DNA from: CAYJHC01 sp964369465
GTDB taxonomy: Bacteria > Bacillota > Clostridia > Peptostreptococcales > Anaerovoracaceae
NCBI GenBank assembly: GCA_964369465.1
Contig: CAYJEX010000019.1
Location: 1 to 25,291 of the forward strand
Length of the DNA stretch: 25,291 bases
Reading direction: 5' to 3'
Position 1 is the first letter of the stretch. Every line of letters begins with the position of its first letter. Made by a program: the position numbers and the translations under genes. The notes beneath the pieces are model-generated. The model searched no databases. It was given only the letters and a program-made list of their open reading frames with translations, and had not been told where the DNA came from. Shown here piece after piece: positions 14,407 to 21,612 of this stretch.

Positions 14407-14910
14407 ATGCAAAAGAGAATAGATGCATCCATAGGCGAATTAAAAGAAACTATAGTAAACATCAGAAGAGTTGCCAAAACTGTTAAAGGTGGTAGAAACA
14501 TGCGTTTCAGCGTAACAGTTGTTGTAGGCGATGGAGAAGGTTATGTTGGTGTAGGTCTTGGAAAAGCACAGGAAATTCCTGAAGCTGTAAGAAAAGCTAC
14601 AGAGGATGCAAAAAAGAATTTAATTTATGTTCCTAAAGTTGGAACAACAATCCCACATAGAAATCTTGGAGTATTTGGTGCAGGAAGAGTTTTACTTATG
14701 CCTGCGGCAGAGGGTACAGGAGTAATTGCAGGTTCATCAGTGCGTACTGTATTGGAATCTGCGGGAATAAAAGATATTAGAGCAAAGTCGATAGGCTCAA
14801 ATAATACAGGCAATATGGCTTATGCAACCATAGAAGGTCTAAAATCTCTAATGACAGTGGAAAAAGTAGCTAAACTTAGAGGAAAGACTAAAGAAGAAAT
14901 ATTAGGATAG
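14407..14910 (+). CDS. rpsE: 30S ribosomal protein S5
   Basis: 167 aa. S5 shapes decoding accuracy and mRNA unwinding at the 30S entry. The double-stranded-RNA-binding-like part shows RRVAKTVKGGRNMRFSV (~20-36) and GDGEGYVGVGLGKAQEIPEA (~42-61). The C-terminal half shows GVIAGSSVRTVLESAGI and KSIGSNNTGNMAYATIEGL. The N-terminus is directly preceded by CAGGAGG. Length and motifs are standard. Confidence 0.97.
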   Translation: MQKRIDASIGELKETIVNIRRVAKTVKGGRNMRFSVTVVVGDGEGYVGVGLGKAQEIPEAVRKATEDAKKNLIYVPKVGTTIPHRNLGVFGAGRVLLMPAAEGTGVIAGSSVRTVLESAGIKDIRAKSIGSNNTGNMAYATIEGLKSLMTVEKVAKLRGKTKEEILG

Positions 14911-14923
14911 GAGGGGAAGTATA

Positions 14924-15106
14924 ATGGCTAAAATGTTAAAAATAACTTTGACTAAAAGCGTAATAGGTGCTTCTCCAAAACAGAGAAAAGTTGTAGAAGC
15001 ATTGGGTTTAAAGAAGGTTAATCATTCAGTAGAGCTAGTAGATAGCCCTGTTACTAGAGGAGCAGTAAATAAAGTTTCTCACCTTCTTACCGTAGAAGAA
15101 CTGTAA
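14924..15106 (+). CDS. rpmD: 50S ribosomal protein L30
   Basis: 60 aa, the usual short bacterial L30. It shows LKITLTKSVIGASPKQRKVV (~5-24), EALGLKKVNHSVELVDSP and RGAVNKVSHLLTVEE. AGGAGGGG lies just before the ATG. The gene is absent in some bacteria, so its presence between rpsE and rplO is the complete arrangement. Confidence 0.96.
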   Translation: MAKMLKITLTKSVIGASPKQRKVVEALGLKKVNHSVELVDSPVTRGAVNKVSHLLTVEEL

Positions 15107-15122
15107 AGAGGGGGGACTATTT

Positions 15123-15563
15123 ATGAAACTTCATGAATTAAAAAAAGTTCCAGGTGCCACTAAGAATAGAAAAAGAAGAGGTAGAGGAACAGCTACAGGA
15201 CAAGGTAAAACTTCCGGTAGAGGTATGAATGGACAAAACTCTAGAAGTGGTGGCGGAACAAGACCGGGATTTGAAGGAGGGCAAATGCCTCTTTATAGAA
15301 GAATCCCTAAAAGAGGATTTACAAATATTTGGGCTAAAGAATATGCTGAAGTAAATGTAGAAACTCTAAACAAATTTGATGCAGGTACAACTGTAACTCC
15401 TGAATTGTTAAAAGAAGCAGGTGTTGTTAAACAAGTAAAAGACGGCGTAAAAATACTTGGAAATGGCGACATCAGTAAAGGCATTACTGTAAAAGCTCAG
15501 AAGTTTACAAAGACAGCTGTAGAGAAAATAGAAGCTGCCGGAGGAAAGGCAGAGGTGATATAA
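15123..15563 (+). CDS. rplO: 50S ribosomal protein L15
   Basis: 146 aa. L15 is a late-assembling protein with a long basic N-terminal arm. The arm is visible (KNRKRRGRGTATGQGKTSGR, ~16-35; GGGTRPGFEGGQMPLYRR, ~44-61), followed by IPKRGFTN and a compact C-terminal domain. The stop is 1 bp before secY, so rplO and secY are almost certainly translated in a coupled manner. Confidence 0.97.
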   Translation: MKLHELKKVPGATKNRKRRGRGTATGQGKTSGRGMNGQNSRSGGGTRPGFEGGQMPLYRRIPKRGFTNIWAKEYAEVNVETLNKFDAGTTVTPELLKEAGVVKQVKDGVKILGNGDISKGITVKAQKFTKTAVEKIEAAGGKAEVI

Positions 15564-15564
15564 G

Positions 15565-16848
15565 ATGGAAATGCTAAGAACTATTGGTAAAGCATGGAAA
15601 GTTGCAGAAATAAGAAAGAAAATTATTTTCACACTGTTAATGCTTGTTATATTTAGAATTGGTGCAAATATACCAGTTCCTAATATTGATAGAGATGTAT
15701 TAGCAGAGGCTTTTGGAGATGGAACAGGATTATTCGCATTGTTTAATCTGTTTTCCGGTGGTGCTTTTGCCAGCTTAACAATATTCGCACTAAGCATAAC
15801 ACCTTATATTACTGCGTCAATAATAATGCAATTAATGACGATGGTTGTTCCGGCACTTGAAAGAATGGCTAGAGAAGGAACAGAAGGCAGAAAGAAAATG
15901 GCAAGACTTACAAGATACCTGACTATTGTTATGGCTTTAATTCAAGCAATTGGTGTATCTGTTGGTATGTTTAGACAAGCTTTGATTGACACAGGCTTCT
16001 TCTCTGTAGCACTAGTTGTAATAGTTCTTACAGCTGGAACAGCATTCTTGATGTGGCTAGGAGAAAAGATTAACGAAAATGGAATAGGAAATGGGATTTC
16101 GCTAATTATATTTGCGGGAATCATTGCTGCTTTTCCTTCTGTTATACACCAAACATGGGTAAAATGGAACGCAGGCGAAGTAAGCACGATTTCTATAGCA
16201 CTATTTGCACTATTTGCAGTAGTTGTTATTGTTGGAATAATACTTATACAAGAAGGACAAAGAAGAATTCCAGTACAATATGCAAAGAGAGTTGTAGGAC
16301 GTAAGATGTATGGTGGCCAAGCTACACATATACCTATGAAAGTAAATCAAGCAGGAGTAATACCTGTAATATTTGCTATGTCATTAATGCAATTCCCACT
16401 TACAATTACATATTTCATGGATCCAGAGTCATCAGGAGCAGCATGGATAACAAAATGGTTATCGCCAGTTGAGTCGCCAGGAGTTTGGATGTATTCGGCA
16501 CTTACAGTAGTGTTTGTAATATTCTTTACATTCTTCTATACTACTGCTACATTTAACCCAGTTGAGGTGGCAGAAAACATGAAGTCTAACGGCGGATTTA
16601 TTCCAGGAATTAGACCAGGAAGAACAACTGTGGAATACTTGCAAAAAATCTCATCAAGACTCACTTTTGTAGGGGGATTATTCTTGGCTTTAATTGCAAC
16701 ATTACCAATGCTTGTTGGACAATTCACATCATTCGACATATTATTTGGAGGAACATCGCTACTTATTGCGGTAGGGGTTGCTCTAGATACGATGAAACAA
16801 TTAGAGCAACAATTGCTAATGCGTAATTACCAAGGATTTTTGAAATAG
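15565..16848 (+). CDS. secY: Protein translocase subunit SecY
   Basis: 427 aa, membrane channel of the Sec translocon, working with SecE, SecG and SecA. About ten membrane segments can be traced. Signatures: RIGANIPVPNID (~29-40), the plug region FNLFSGGAFASLTIFALSITPYI (split by position ~59-81), ARLTRYLTI (~112-120), the cytoplasmic loop with RRIPVQYAKRVVGRKMYGGQ (~235-254), and NPVEVAENMKSNGGFIPGIRPG, with RPG conserved for SecA contact. It begins 1 bp after rplO, with AGGTGA (15552-15557) as SD inside rplO. A second accessory SecY is not present here. Confidence 0.97.
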   Translation: MEMLRTIGKAWKVAEIRKKIIFTLLMLVIFRIGANIPVPNIDRDVLAEAFGDGTGLFALFNLFSGGAFASLTIFALSITPYITASIIMQLMTMVVPALERMAREGTEGRKKMARLTRYLTIVMALIQAIGVSVGMFRQALIDTGFFSVALVVIVLTAGTAFLMWLGEKINENGIGNGISLIIFAGIIAAFPSVIHQTWVKWNAGEVSTISIALFALFAVVVIVGIILIQEGQRRIPVQYAKRVVGRKMYGGQATHIPMKVNQAGVIPVIFAMSLMQFPLTITYFMDPESSGAAWITKWLSPVESPGVWMYSALTVVFVIFFTFFYTTATFNPVEVAENMKSNGGFIPGIRPGRTTVEYLQKISSRLTFVGGLFLALIATLPMLVGQFTSFDILFGGTSLLIAVGVALDTMKQLEQQLLMRNYQGFLK

Positions 16849-16858
16849 GAGGAAACAA

Positions 16859-17503
16859 ATGAAAATAGTTTTGTTAGGTCCTCCAGGAGCAGGTAAAGGA
16901 ACCGTTGCAAATAAGATTGCAGAGAAATACAAAATCCCACATATTTCTACAGGTGATATTTTTAGAGAGAATATTAAAAATGGCACAGAACTTGGAAATA
17001 AAGCTAAGTCATATATGGACAAAGGAGAACTTGTTCCAGACTCATTAGTTGTTGAAATTGCATTAGACAGACTTGAGAAGGATGATTGTAAAAACGGATT
17101 TCTATTAGATGGATTCCCAAGAACAGTTGAACAAGCAGAAGAATTAGCAAAATACTTAGATAATAGAAGTGAAAAGTTAGATGCAGTATTAAATATAGAC
17201 GCTCCAAAGGAGTTGTTGATGTTTAGAATGGTAGGGAGAAGACTTTGTAGAAGCTGTGGATCCATATATCATATAACAAATATGCCACCAATAACTGATG
17301 GCGTATGTGATAAATGTGGAGGCGAGCTTTATCAAAGAGCAGACGATGTTGAAGAAACTGTAGCAAATCGAATAGGGGTTTATGAATTGCAAACAAAACC
17401 TTTGATAGAATATTATGCATCAAAAAAAGAATTGACTAATATAGACGGTGCAGCCAATGCAGAACATACATATGAGCAGGTTGTAGATATCTTAGGGGAC
17501 TAG
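16859..17503 (+). CDS. adk: Adenylate kinase, zinc-lid type
   Basis: 214 aa. Converts AMP plus ATP to two ADP in the cytoplasm. P-loop GPPGAGKGT at residues ~7-15; AMP-binding STGDIFRENI (~30-39); DGFPRTVEQAEEL (~84-96). The LID domain carries a CxxC...CxxC zinc site (first Cys near residues 129 and 132, second pair about 20 residues on), with the usual spacing for Gram-positive enzymes. AGGAGG lies directly upstream. It sits between secY and map as in most Firmicutes. Confidence 0.97.
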   Translation: MKIVLLGPPGAGKGTVANKIAEKYKIPHISTGDIFRENIKNGTELGNKAKSYMDKGELVPDSLVVEIALDRLEKDDCKNGFLLDGFPRTVEQAEELAKYLDNRSEKLDAVLNIDAPKELLMFRMVGRRLCRSCGSIYHITNMPPITDGVCDKCGGELYQRADDVEETVANRIGVYELQTKPLIEYYASKKELTNIDGAANAEHTYEQVVDILGD

Positions 17504-17505
17504 TA

Positions 17506-18252
17506 ATGATAATAATAAAGTCAAAAAGAGAAATTGATATTATGCGAAGGTCTGGAAAAGTAACAAAGGAAATCCTAGACTCTTTAATAAATATTATCAA
17601 ACCTGGTTGTACTACAGCAGAGATTGATGCATATGTTGAAGAAATAATATCAAGAAATAATATGACAGCCAGTTTCAAAGGATACGGAGGATTCCCTGGA
17701 AGCATATGCACATCCATCAACGAAGAAGTTGTACATGGAATTCCTAGCAAAAAAAGAATTTTGAAAGATGGAGATATTATTAGTATTGATGTAGGATGCA
17801 CTTTCGAAGGATATATTACAGACGCGGCAAGAACGTACAGAGTTGGAAAAGTAAGTGATGTTGCAGATAGAATTATCGAATCAGCAAAAAAATCATTTTT
17901 CCAAGGATTGGAGTTTTGCAAACCAGGATATAGAATTTCAGACATATCACATGCAATACAAGAAAGTGTTGAAAGTGATGGTTTCGGAGTTATTAGAGAA
18001 CTTGTTGGCCATGGAGTAGGCGAGAGTTTGCACGAAGACCCACCTATTCCTAATTATGGGATAGCGGGAAAAGGGCCAAGACTTCAAGAAGGAATGGTGC
18101 TAGCAATAGAACCTATGATAACAGAAGGAACGTATGCAATTGATTTGCTTAGTGATAATTGGACATATGTGACTAAAGACAAAAAACTTTCAGCACACTA
18201 TGAAAACACTGTAGTTATAACTGACGGAGAACCAGAATTATTGACTTATTAA
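17506..18252 (+). CDS. map: Methionine aminopeptidase, type I
   Basis: 248 aa. Removes the N-terminal Met from nascent proteins after deformylation; a two-metal enzyme. Metal ligands are identifiable: Asp in SIDVGCTFEGYITDAA (both Asp residues, ~92-105), His in GHGVGESLHEDP (~166-177), Glu in VLAIEPMIT (~199-207), and Glu in YENTVVIT (~232-239). No N-terminal zinc-finger extension, so the short type Ia form. It starts 2 bp after the adk stop with only a weak SD (AGGGGAC), so coupling to adk is likely. Confidence 0.97.
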   Translation: MIIIKSKREIDIMRRSGKVTKEILDSLINIIKPGCTTAEIDAYVEEIISRNNMTASFKGYGGFPGSICTSINEEVVHGIPSKKRILKDGDIISIDVGCTFEGYITDAARTYRVGKVSDVADRIIESAKKSFFQGLEFCKPGYRISDISHAIQESVESDGFGVIRELVGHGVGESLHEDPPIPNYGIAGKGPRLQEGMVLAIEPMITEGTYAIDLLSDNWTYVTKDKKLSAHYENTVVITDGEPELLTY

Positions 18253-18271
18253 AAACAAAAGAGGTAACAAT

Positions 18272-18490
18272 ATGTCGAAAAAAGATGTAATAGAAGCAGA
18301 AGGCATTGTAGTAGATGCACAACCAAATGCAATGTTTGTTGTAAAATTAGAAACTGGCCATGAAGTATTAGCTCATGTATCAGGAAAAATAAGGATGAAC
18401 TTCATAAGAATACTTCCAGGTGACAAAGTTAGAGTGGAGCTTTCTCCATATGACTTAACAAGAGGAAGAATTACATGGAGAGAAAAGTAA
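18272..18490 (+). CDS. infA: Translation initiation factor IF-1
   Basis: 72 aa, OB-fold factor that occupies the 30S A-site during initiation. Diagnostic sequence: DVIEAEGIVVDAQPNAMFVV (~5-24), LETGHEVLAHVSGKIRMNFI, and the C-terminal PGDKVRVELSPYDLTRGRI. It lies 19 bp after map with a moderate SD (AGAGGT). Many Firmicutes have a small KOW-domain gene between map and infA; there is no room for one here. Confidence 0.97.
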   Translation: MSKKDVIEAEGIVVDAQPNAMFVVKLETGHEVLAHVSGKIRMNFIRILPGDKVRVELSPYDLTRGRITWREK

Positions 18491-18505
18491 AAGGGGGTTT
18501 TTGTA

Positions 18506-18619
18506 ATGAAAGTAAGAGCATCAGTAAAACCTATTTGTGAAAAATGCAAGGTTATCAAAAGAGAAGGTAAAGTTATGGTTATTTGTGATAACCCTAAGCA
18601 CAAACAAAAACAAGGTTAA
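18506..18619 (+). CDS. rpmJ: 50S ribosomal protein L36, zinc-binding type
   Basis: 37 aa, a complete L36 gene too short for most ORF length cut-offs. Translation gives MKVRASVKPICEKCKVIKRE at the start, then GKVMVICDNPKHKQKQG. Zinc ligands are Cys11, Cys14, Cys27 and His32, the C+ form. The ATG at 18506 has AAGGGGGT upstream (18490-18497). It is 15 bp after infA, the standard position. Confidence 0.97.
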   Translation: MKVRASVKPICEKCKVIKREGKVMVICDNPKHKQKQG

Positions 18620-18624
18620 TTAGT

Positions 18625-18653
18625 TTATGACGATAATAATTCGTTAGTATAAG
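18625..18653 (+). promoter_or_regulatory. Possible internal promoter for the alpha operon
   Basis: TATAAG (18648-18653) with TTATGA 17 bp upstream (18625-18630). The -10 is good and the -35 poor. It would place a transcription start just before the structured leader of rpsM. Weak evidence. Confidence 0.3.
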
Positions 18654-18660
18654 TTAAAAA

Positions 18661-18712
18661 AGAACATCCCGTTTATATTGCGCCGATAGACGGTTGCGCG
18701 ACGGAAGATGGG
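18661..18712 (+). ncRNA. Structured leader before rpsM (alpha operon)
   Basis: An outer stem pairs CATC (18665-18668) with GATG (18707-18710) and CCGT (18669-18672) with ACGG (18701-18704), with an AA bulge (18705-18706). Inside it, GCG (18680-18682) pairs with CGC (18697-18699), and CCG (18683-18685) with CGG (18691-18693), around an ATAGA loop. The GC content is far above the surrounding AT-rich DNA. The SD of rpsM begins a few bases after the stem. Its position matches the S4 control site of the E. coli alpha operon; S4 binding here is inference. Confidence 0.5.
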
Positions 18713-18726
18713 AATAGGAGGAGAAT

Positions 18727-19095
18727 ATGGCTCGTATAGCCGGAGTAGACTTACCGAAAGAAAAAAGAATTCAAATCGGTCTTACTTATGTATATGGCAT
18801 AGGTAAATCAACTGCTACAGTTATTCTTGAGAAAGCTGGGATAGACCCTAATACTAGAGTTAAGGATCTGTCTGAAGAAGAAGCAGGAAGAATCAGAAAG
18901 ATTATTGAAACAGAGTATGATGTTGAAGGAGATTTAAGAAGAGAAATTTCGTTGAACATCAAAAGACTAATGGAAATTGGAAGCTACAGAGGTATTAGAC
19001 ACAGAAAAGGCCTTCCAGTAAGAGGTCAAAAAACAAAAACAAATGCTAGGACTCGTAAGGGACCTAAGAGAACAGTAAGTAGAAAGAAAAAATAG
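18727..19095 (+). CDS. rpsM: 30S ribosomal protein S13
   Basis: 122 aa. S13 contacts the P-site tRNA and L5 across bridge B1b. MARIAGVDLPKEKRIQIGLT at the start, YVYGIGKSTATVIL (~22-35), and GSYRGIRHRKGLPVRGQKTK (~81-100) are diagnostic, with the basic C-terminal tail intact. TAGGAGGAG precedes the ATG at 18727. It begins the alpha section after a 107-bp gap with a structured leader. Confidence 0.97.
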   Translation: MARIAGVDLPKEKRIQIGLTYVYGIGKSTATVILEKAGIDPNTRVKDLSEEEAGRIRKIIETEYDVEGDLRREISLNIKRLMEIGSYRGIRHRKGLPVRGQKTKTNARTRKGPKRTVSRKKK

Positions 19096-19112
19096 AAAGG
19101 AGGTAGAACAAA

Positions 19113-19514
19113 ATGGCAAAAGCAGTAAAGAAAACGGCAGTAAGAAAAAAGAGAAGAGATCGTAAAAATATTGAAAAAGGACAAGCACATATCCAATCTA
19201 CCTTTAACAATACTATGGTAACTCTTACTGATTTAAGCGGAAACGCTTTATCATGGTCTAGTGCAGGAGCACTTGGATTCAAAGGATCAAAGAAATCAAC
19301 ACCTTTCGCAGCTCAAATGGCTGCAGAAGAAGCAGCAAAAGGAGCGATGGAACACGGTTTAAAAACTGTAGAAGTTTACGTAAAAGGACCTGGATCCGGT
19401 AGAGAAGCAGCGATAAGAGCGCTTCAAACAGCAGGGCTTGATGTAGTAATGATTAAAGATATTACACCAATACCGCATAATGGATGCAGACCACCTAAAA
19501 AGAGAAGAGTCTAG
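19113..19514 (+). CDS. rpsK: 30S ribosomal protein S11
   Basis: 133 aa. S11 sits on the 30S platform near the E-site. Signatures are the basic N-terminus, AHIQSTFNNTMVTLTDLSG (~29-47), GFKGSKKSTPFAAQMAAEEA (~56-75), VKGPGSGREAAIRALQTAGL (~93-112) and DITPIPHNGCRPPKKRRV at the C-terminus. AAAGGAGGT is the SD. Fully ordinary. Confidence 0.97.
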   Translation: MAKAVKKTAVRKKRRDRKNIEKGQAHIQSTFNNTMVTLTDLSGNALSWSSAGALGFKGSKKSTPFAAQMAAEEAAKGAMEHGLKTVEVYVKGPGSGREAAIRALQTAGLDVVMIKDITPIPHNGCRPPKKRRV

Positions 19515-19532
19515 TGAAAGGAGGAAAAATAA

Positions 19533-20120
19533 ATGGCAGTAAATAAAGATCCAATTCTAAAAAGATGTAGATCGTTAGATTTAGATCCTAGTTGGGTAGG
19601 AATTGACAAGAAATCAAGAAGACAACCAAAGAGAACAAATAAAAAAATGAGTGACTATGGAATTCAATTAAGAGAAAAGCAAAGAGCAAAATTCATATAT
19701 GGAGTTTTGGAAACTCAGTTTAGGAATACATTTGATAAAGCTGTAAAAAGAAAAGGTAAGTCAGGTGAGAACTTGCTTATCATGTTAGAGTCAAGATTTG
19801 ATAACGTTGTATTTAGACTAGGACTTGCAGCAACAAGAAGAGAAGCTAGACAATTAATTGTTCATAGACATTTTCTAATTAATGGCAAAAAAGTGGACAT
19901 TCCTTCATACGAGGTGAAAGCGGGAGATGTGATTTCAGTTAAAGAAAAAAGCACTAAGTCTCCTAAATTCATGGAAATTAAAGACATGAACATTACAGTT
20001 GCTAATTGGCTAACTGTAGACCCTAAAAAACTTGAAGGGAAAGTAGTTTCGATTCCAACAAGAGAAGAAATAGATACTCCTATTGAAGAACATTTAATTG
20101 TAGAGTTATACTCCAAGTAA
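19533..20120 (+). CDS. rpsD: 30S ribosomal protein S4, zinc-free type
   Basis: 195 aa. S4 nucleates 30S assembly and, in several bacteria, represses its own operon. N-terminal zinc cysteines are absent: only Cys12 is present in that domain, so this is the C- form. The S4 RNA-binding domain is clear (ESRFDNVVFRLGLAATRREA, ~86-105, then HFLINGKKVDIPSYEVKAGD). The ~195-residue, KxxRRQPKRTNKK-type N-terminus resembles clostridial S4. Its place between rpsK and rpoA differs from B. subtilis, where rpsD is elsewhere. If the rpsM leader is an S4 site, this gene encodes its effector. Confidence 0.96.
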   Translation: MAVNKDPILKRCRSLDLDPSWVGIDKKSRRQPKRTNKKMSDYGIQLREKQRAKFIYGVLETQFRNTFDKAVKRKGKSGENLLIMLESRFDNVVFRLGLAATRREARQLIVHRHFLINGKKVDIPSYEVKAGDVISVKEKSTKSPKFMEIKDMNITVANWLTVDPKKLEGKVVSIPTREEIDTPIEEHLIVELYSK

Positions 20121-20175
20121 TAATTAATATATTATATAGTAATTATTGTAACAAATTGGAGAAAGGAGGGTTTCG

Positions 20176-21129
20176 ATGTTAGAAATTGAAAAACCAAGGA
20201 TTGAGTGTATTTTTTCTGATGAAAATATAAATTATGGTAAATTTATTGTTGAACCTCTTGAAAGAGGTTATGGAACAACATTAGGAAATAGCTTGAGAAG
20301 AGTTTTACTAAGTTCCTTACCAGGTGCAGCGGTTACATCTGTAAAAATTGATGGGATACTTCATGAGTTTTCTACGATACCTGGTGTTAAGGAAGATGTT
20401 ACTGAAATTATTCTCAATCTAAAAAGACTAGTTGTTAGAATAGATAGTGAAGATAGTACAAAAAAAATATATATCAGTCAAACTGGACCAAAATCAATTA
20501 CAGCTGCTGATATAAAATGTGATTCAGAAGTTACTATTCTAAATACAGATTTGCACATTGCAACGTTATCAGACAATGCAAACATAGAAATGGAACTTGT
20601 GATTGCTAAAGGTAGAGGATACGTTCCTTCAGAGCAAAATAAAGATGGTGACAACAATAGAGTTTCTGTAATACCTATTGATTCTATCTTTACACCTATG
20701 AAAAAAGTAAACTTTACAGTTGAAAATACAAGAGTAGGGAATATAACTGACTATGACAAGCTAATACTAGAAGTTTGGACAGACGGATCAGTTACACCTA
20801 CGGAAGGTGTATCTATCGGAGCTAAAATGATGCATGAGCATTTAGACTTGTTTGTGCAATTAGAAAAGAAAACAAGTGGCATGGATTTCATGGTTGAAAG
20901 AGACGATGATCCTAAAGGCAAAGTTTTGGAAATGACAATTGAAGAATTAGAATTATCTGTTAGATCTTCTAATGCTTTAAAAAGAACTGGAATCAAAAAA
21001 GTTGAAGAACTAATTAATAAAAGAGAAGAAGATCTTCACAACTTGAGAAATTTAGGTAAAGTTTCAATAGACGAAATCAAGGACAAAGTTGCAAATTTAG
21101 GATTGAAATTCCGTGGGGCAGACGAATAA
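20176..21129 (+). CDS. rpoA: DNA-directed RNA polymerase subunit alpha
   Basis: 317 aa. The dimer of alpha scaffolds RNA polymerase assembly; its C-terminal domain binds UP elements and activators. The N-terminal domain shows YGKFIVEPLERGYGTTLGNS (~20-39), SLRRVLLSSLPGAAVTSVKI (~39-58), and EFSTIPGVKEDVTEI. The C-terminal domain shows ELELSVRSSNALKRTGIKKV (~257-276), containing the DNA-contact arginine, and EIKDKVANLGLKFR. Start at the ATG at 20176 with GAAAGGAGGG just upstream. The 55-bp gap after rpsD is nearly all A/T, and I see no clear promoter in it. Confidence 0.97.
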   Translation: MLEIEKPRIECIFSDENINYGKFIVEPLERGYGTTLGNSLRRVLLSSLPGAAVTSVKIDGILHEFSTIPGVKEDVTEIILNLKRLVVRIDSEDSTKKIYISQTGPKSITAADIKCDSEVTILNTDLHIATLSDNANIEMELVIAKGRGYVPSEQNKDGDNNRVSVIPIDSIFTPMKKVNFTVENTRVGNITDYDKLILEVWTDGSVTPTEGVSIGAKMMHEHLDLFVQLEKKTSGMDFMVERDDDPKGKVLEMTIEELELSVRSSNALKRTGIKKVEELINKREEDLHNLRNLGKVSIDEIKDKVANLGLKFRGADE

Positions 21130-21148
21130 TACGAAAGGAGAAACTAGG

Positions 21149-21490
21149 ATGCGAGGTTACAGAAAACTAGGCAGAGACTCGGCACATAGAAAAGCTATGC
21201 TAAGAAACCTTGTAACAGATCTTTTAAGAGAAGGTAGAATATCTACAACATCTGAAAGAGCTAAAGAGACAAGAAAAGTCGCTGAAAAAATGATTACTTT
21301 AGGTAAAAGAGGCGATTTGCATGCAAGAAGACAAGTGTTGGCTTATGTATATGATGAAGCTGTAGTAACAAAACTTTTTGATGAAGTTGCACCAAAGTAT
21401 GCAGATAGAAATGGTGGATATACAAGAATATTAAAATTAGGACCAAGAAGAGGAGACTGCGCGGAAGTGGTATTTTTGGAGCTTGTATAA
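21149..21490 (+). CDS. rplQ: 50S ribosomal protein L17
   Basis: 113 aa. L17 lies near the tunnel exit. MRGYRKLGRDSAHRKAMLRN (~1-20), GRISTTSERAKETRKVAEKM (~31-50) and GGYTRILKLGPRRGDCAEVV (~89-108) are diagnostic. I set the start at the ATG at 21149, with GAAAGGAG at 21133-21140; an in-frame extension that overlaps rpoA lacks similarity to L17 and is rejected. It is the last gene of the ribosomal cluster and is followed by a strong terminator. Confidence 0.97.
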   Translation: MRGYRKLGRDSAHRKAMLRNLVTDLLREGRISTTSERAKETRKVAEKMITLGKRGDLHARRQVLAYVYDEAVVTKLFDEVAPKYADRNGGYTRILKLGPRRGDCAEVVFLELV

Positions 21491-21538
21491 TATAAGAGTA
21501 TAGAGATATTTAAGCTTTGCATATTTAATGTATGATCT

Positions 21539-21574
21539 AAAAGATGTGATAAAATACAATATCACATCTTTTTT
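21539..21574 (+). terminator. Strong intrinsic terminator after rplQ
   Basis: A perfect 13-bp stem (21539-21551 with 21560-21572, core GATGTGATA / TATCACATC) with an 8-nt loop and a run of six T (21569-21574). It lies 48 bp after rplQ and ends the S10-spc-alpha transcript. Confidence 0.9.
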
Positions 21575-21612
21575 ACAGTGCAAACAAGTTTGAAAGAATT
21601 AGAGAGAAAACA

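Noticed and set aside
21113..21148. In-frame upstream extension of rplQ overlapping rpoA
   Set aside because: L17 starts MRGYRKLG at 21149 with a good SD; the extension is not part of the family.
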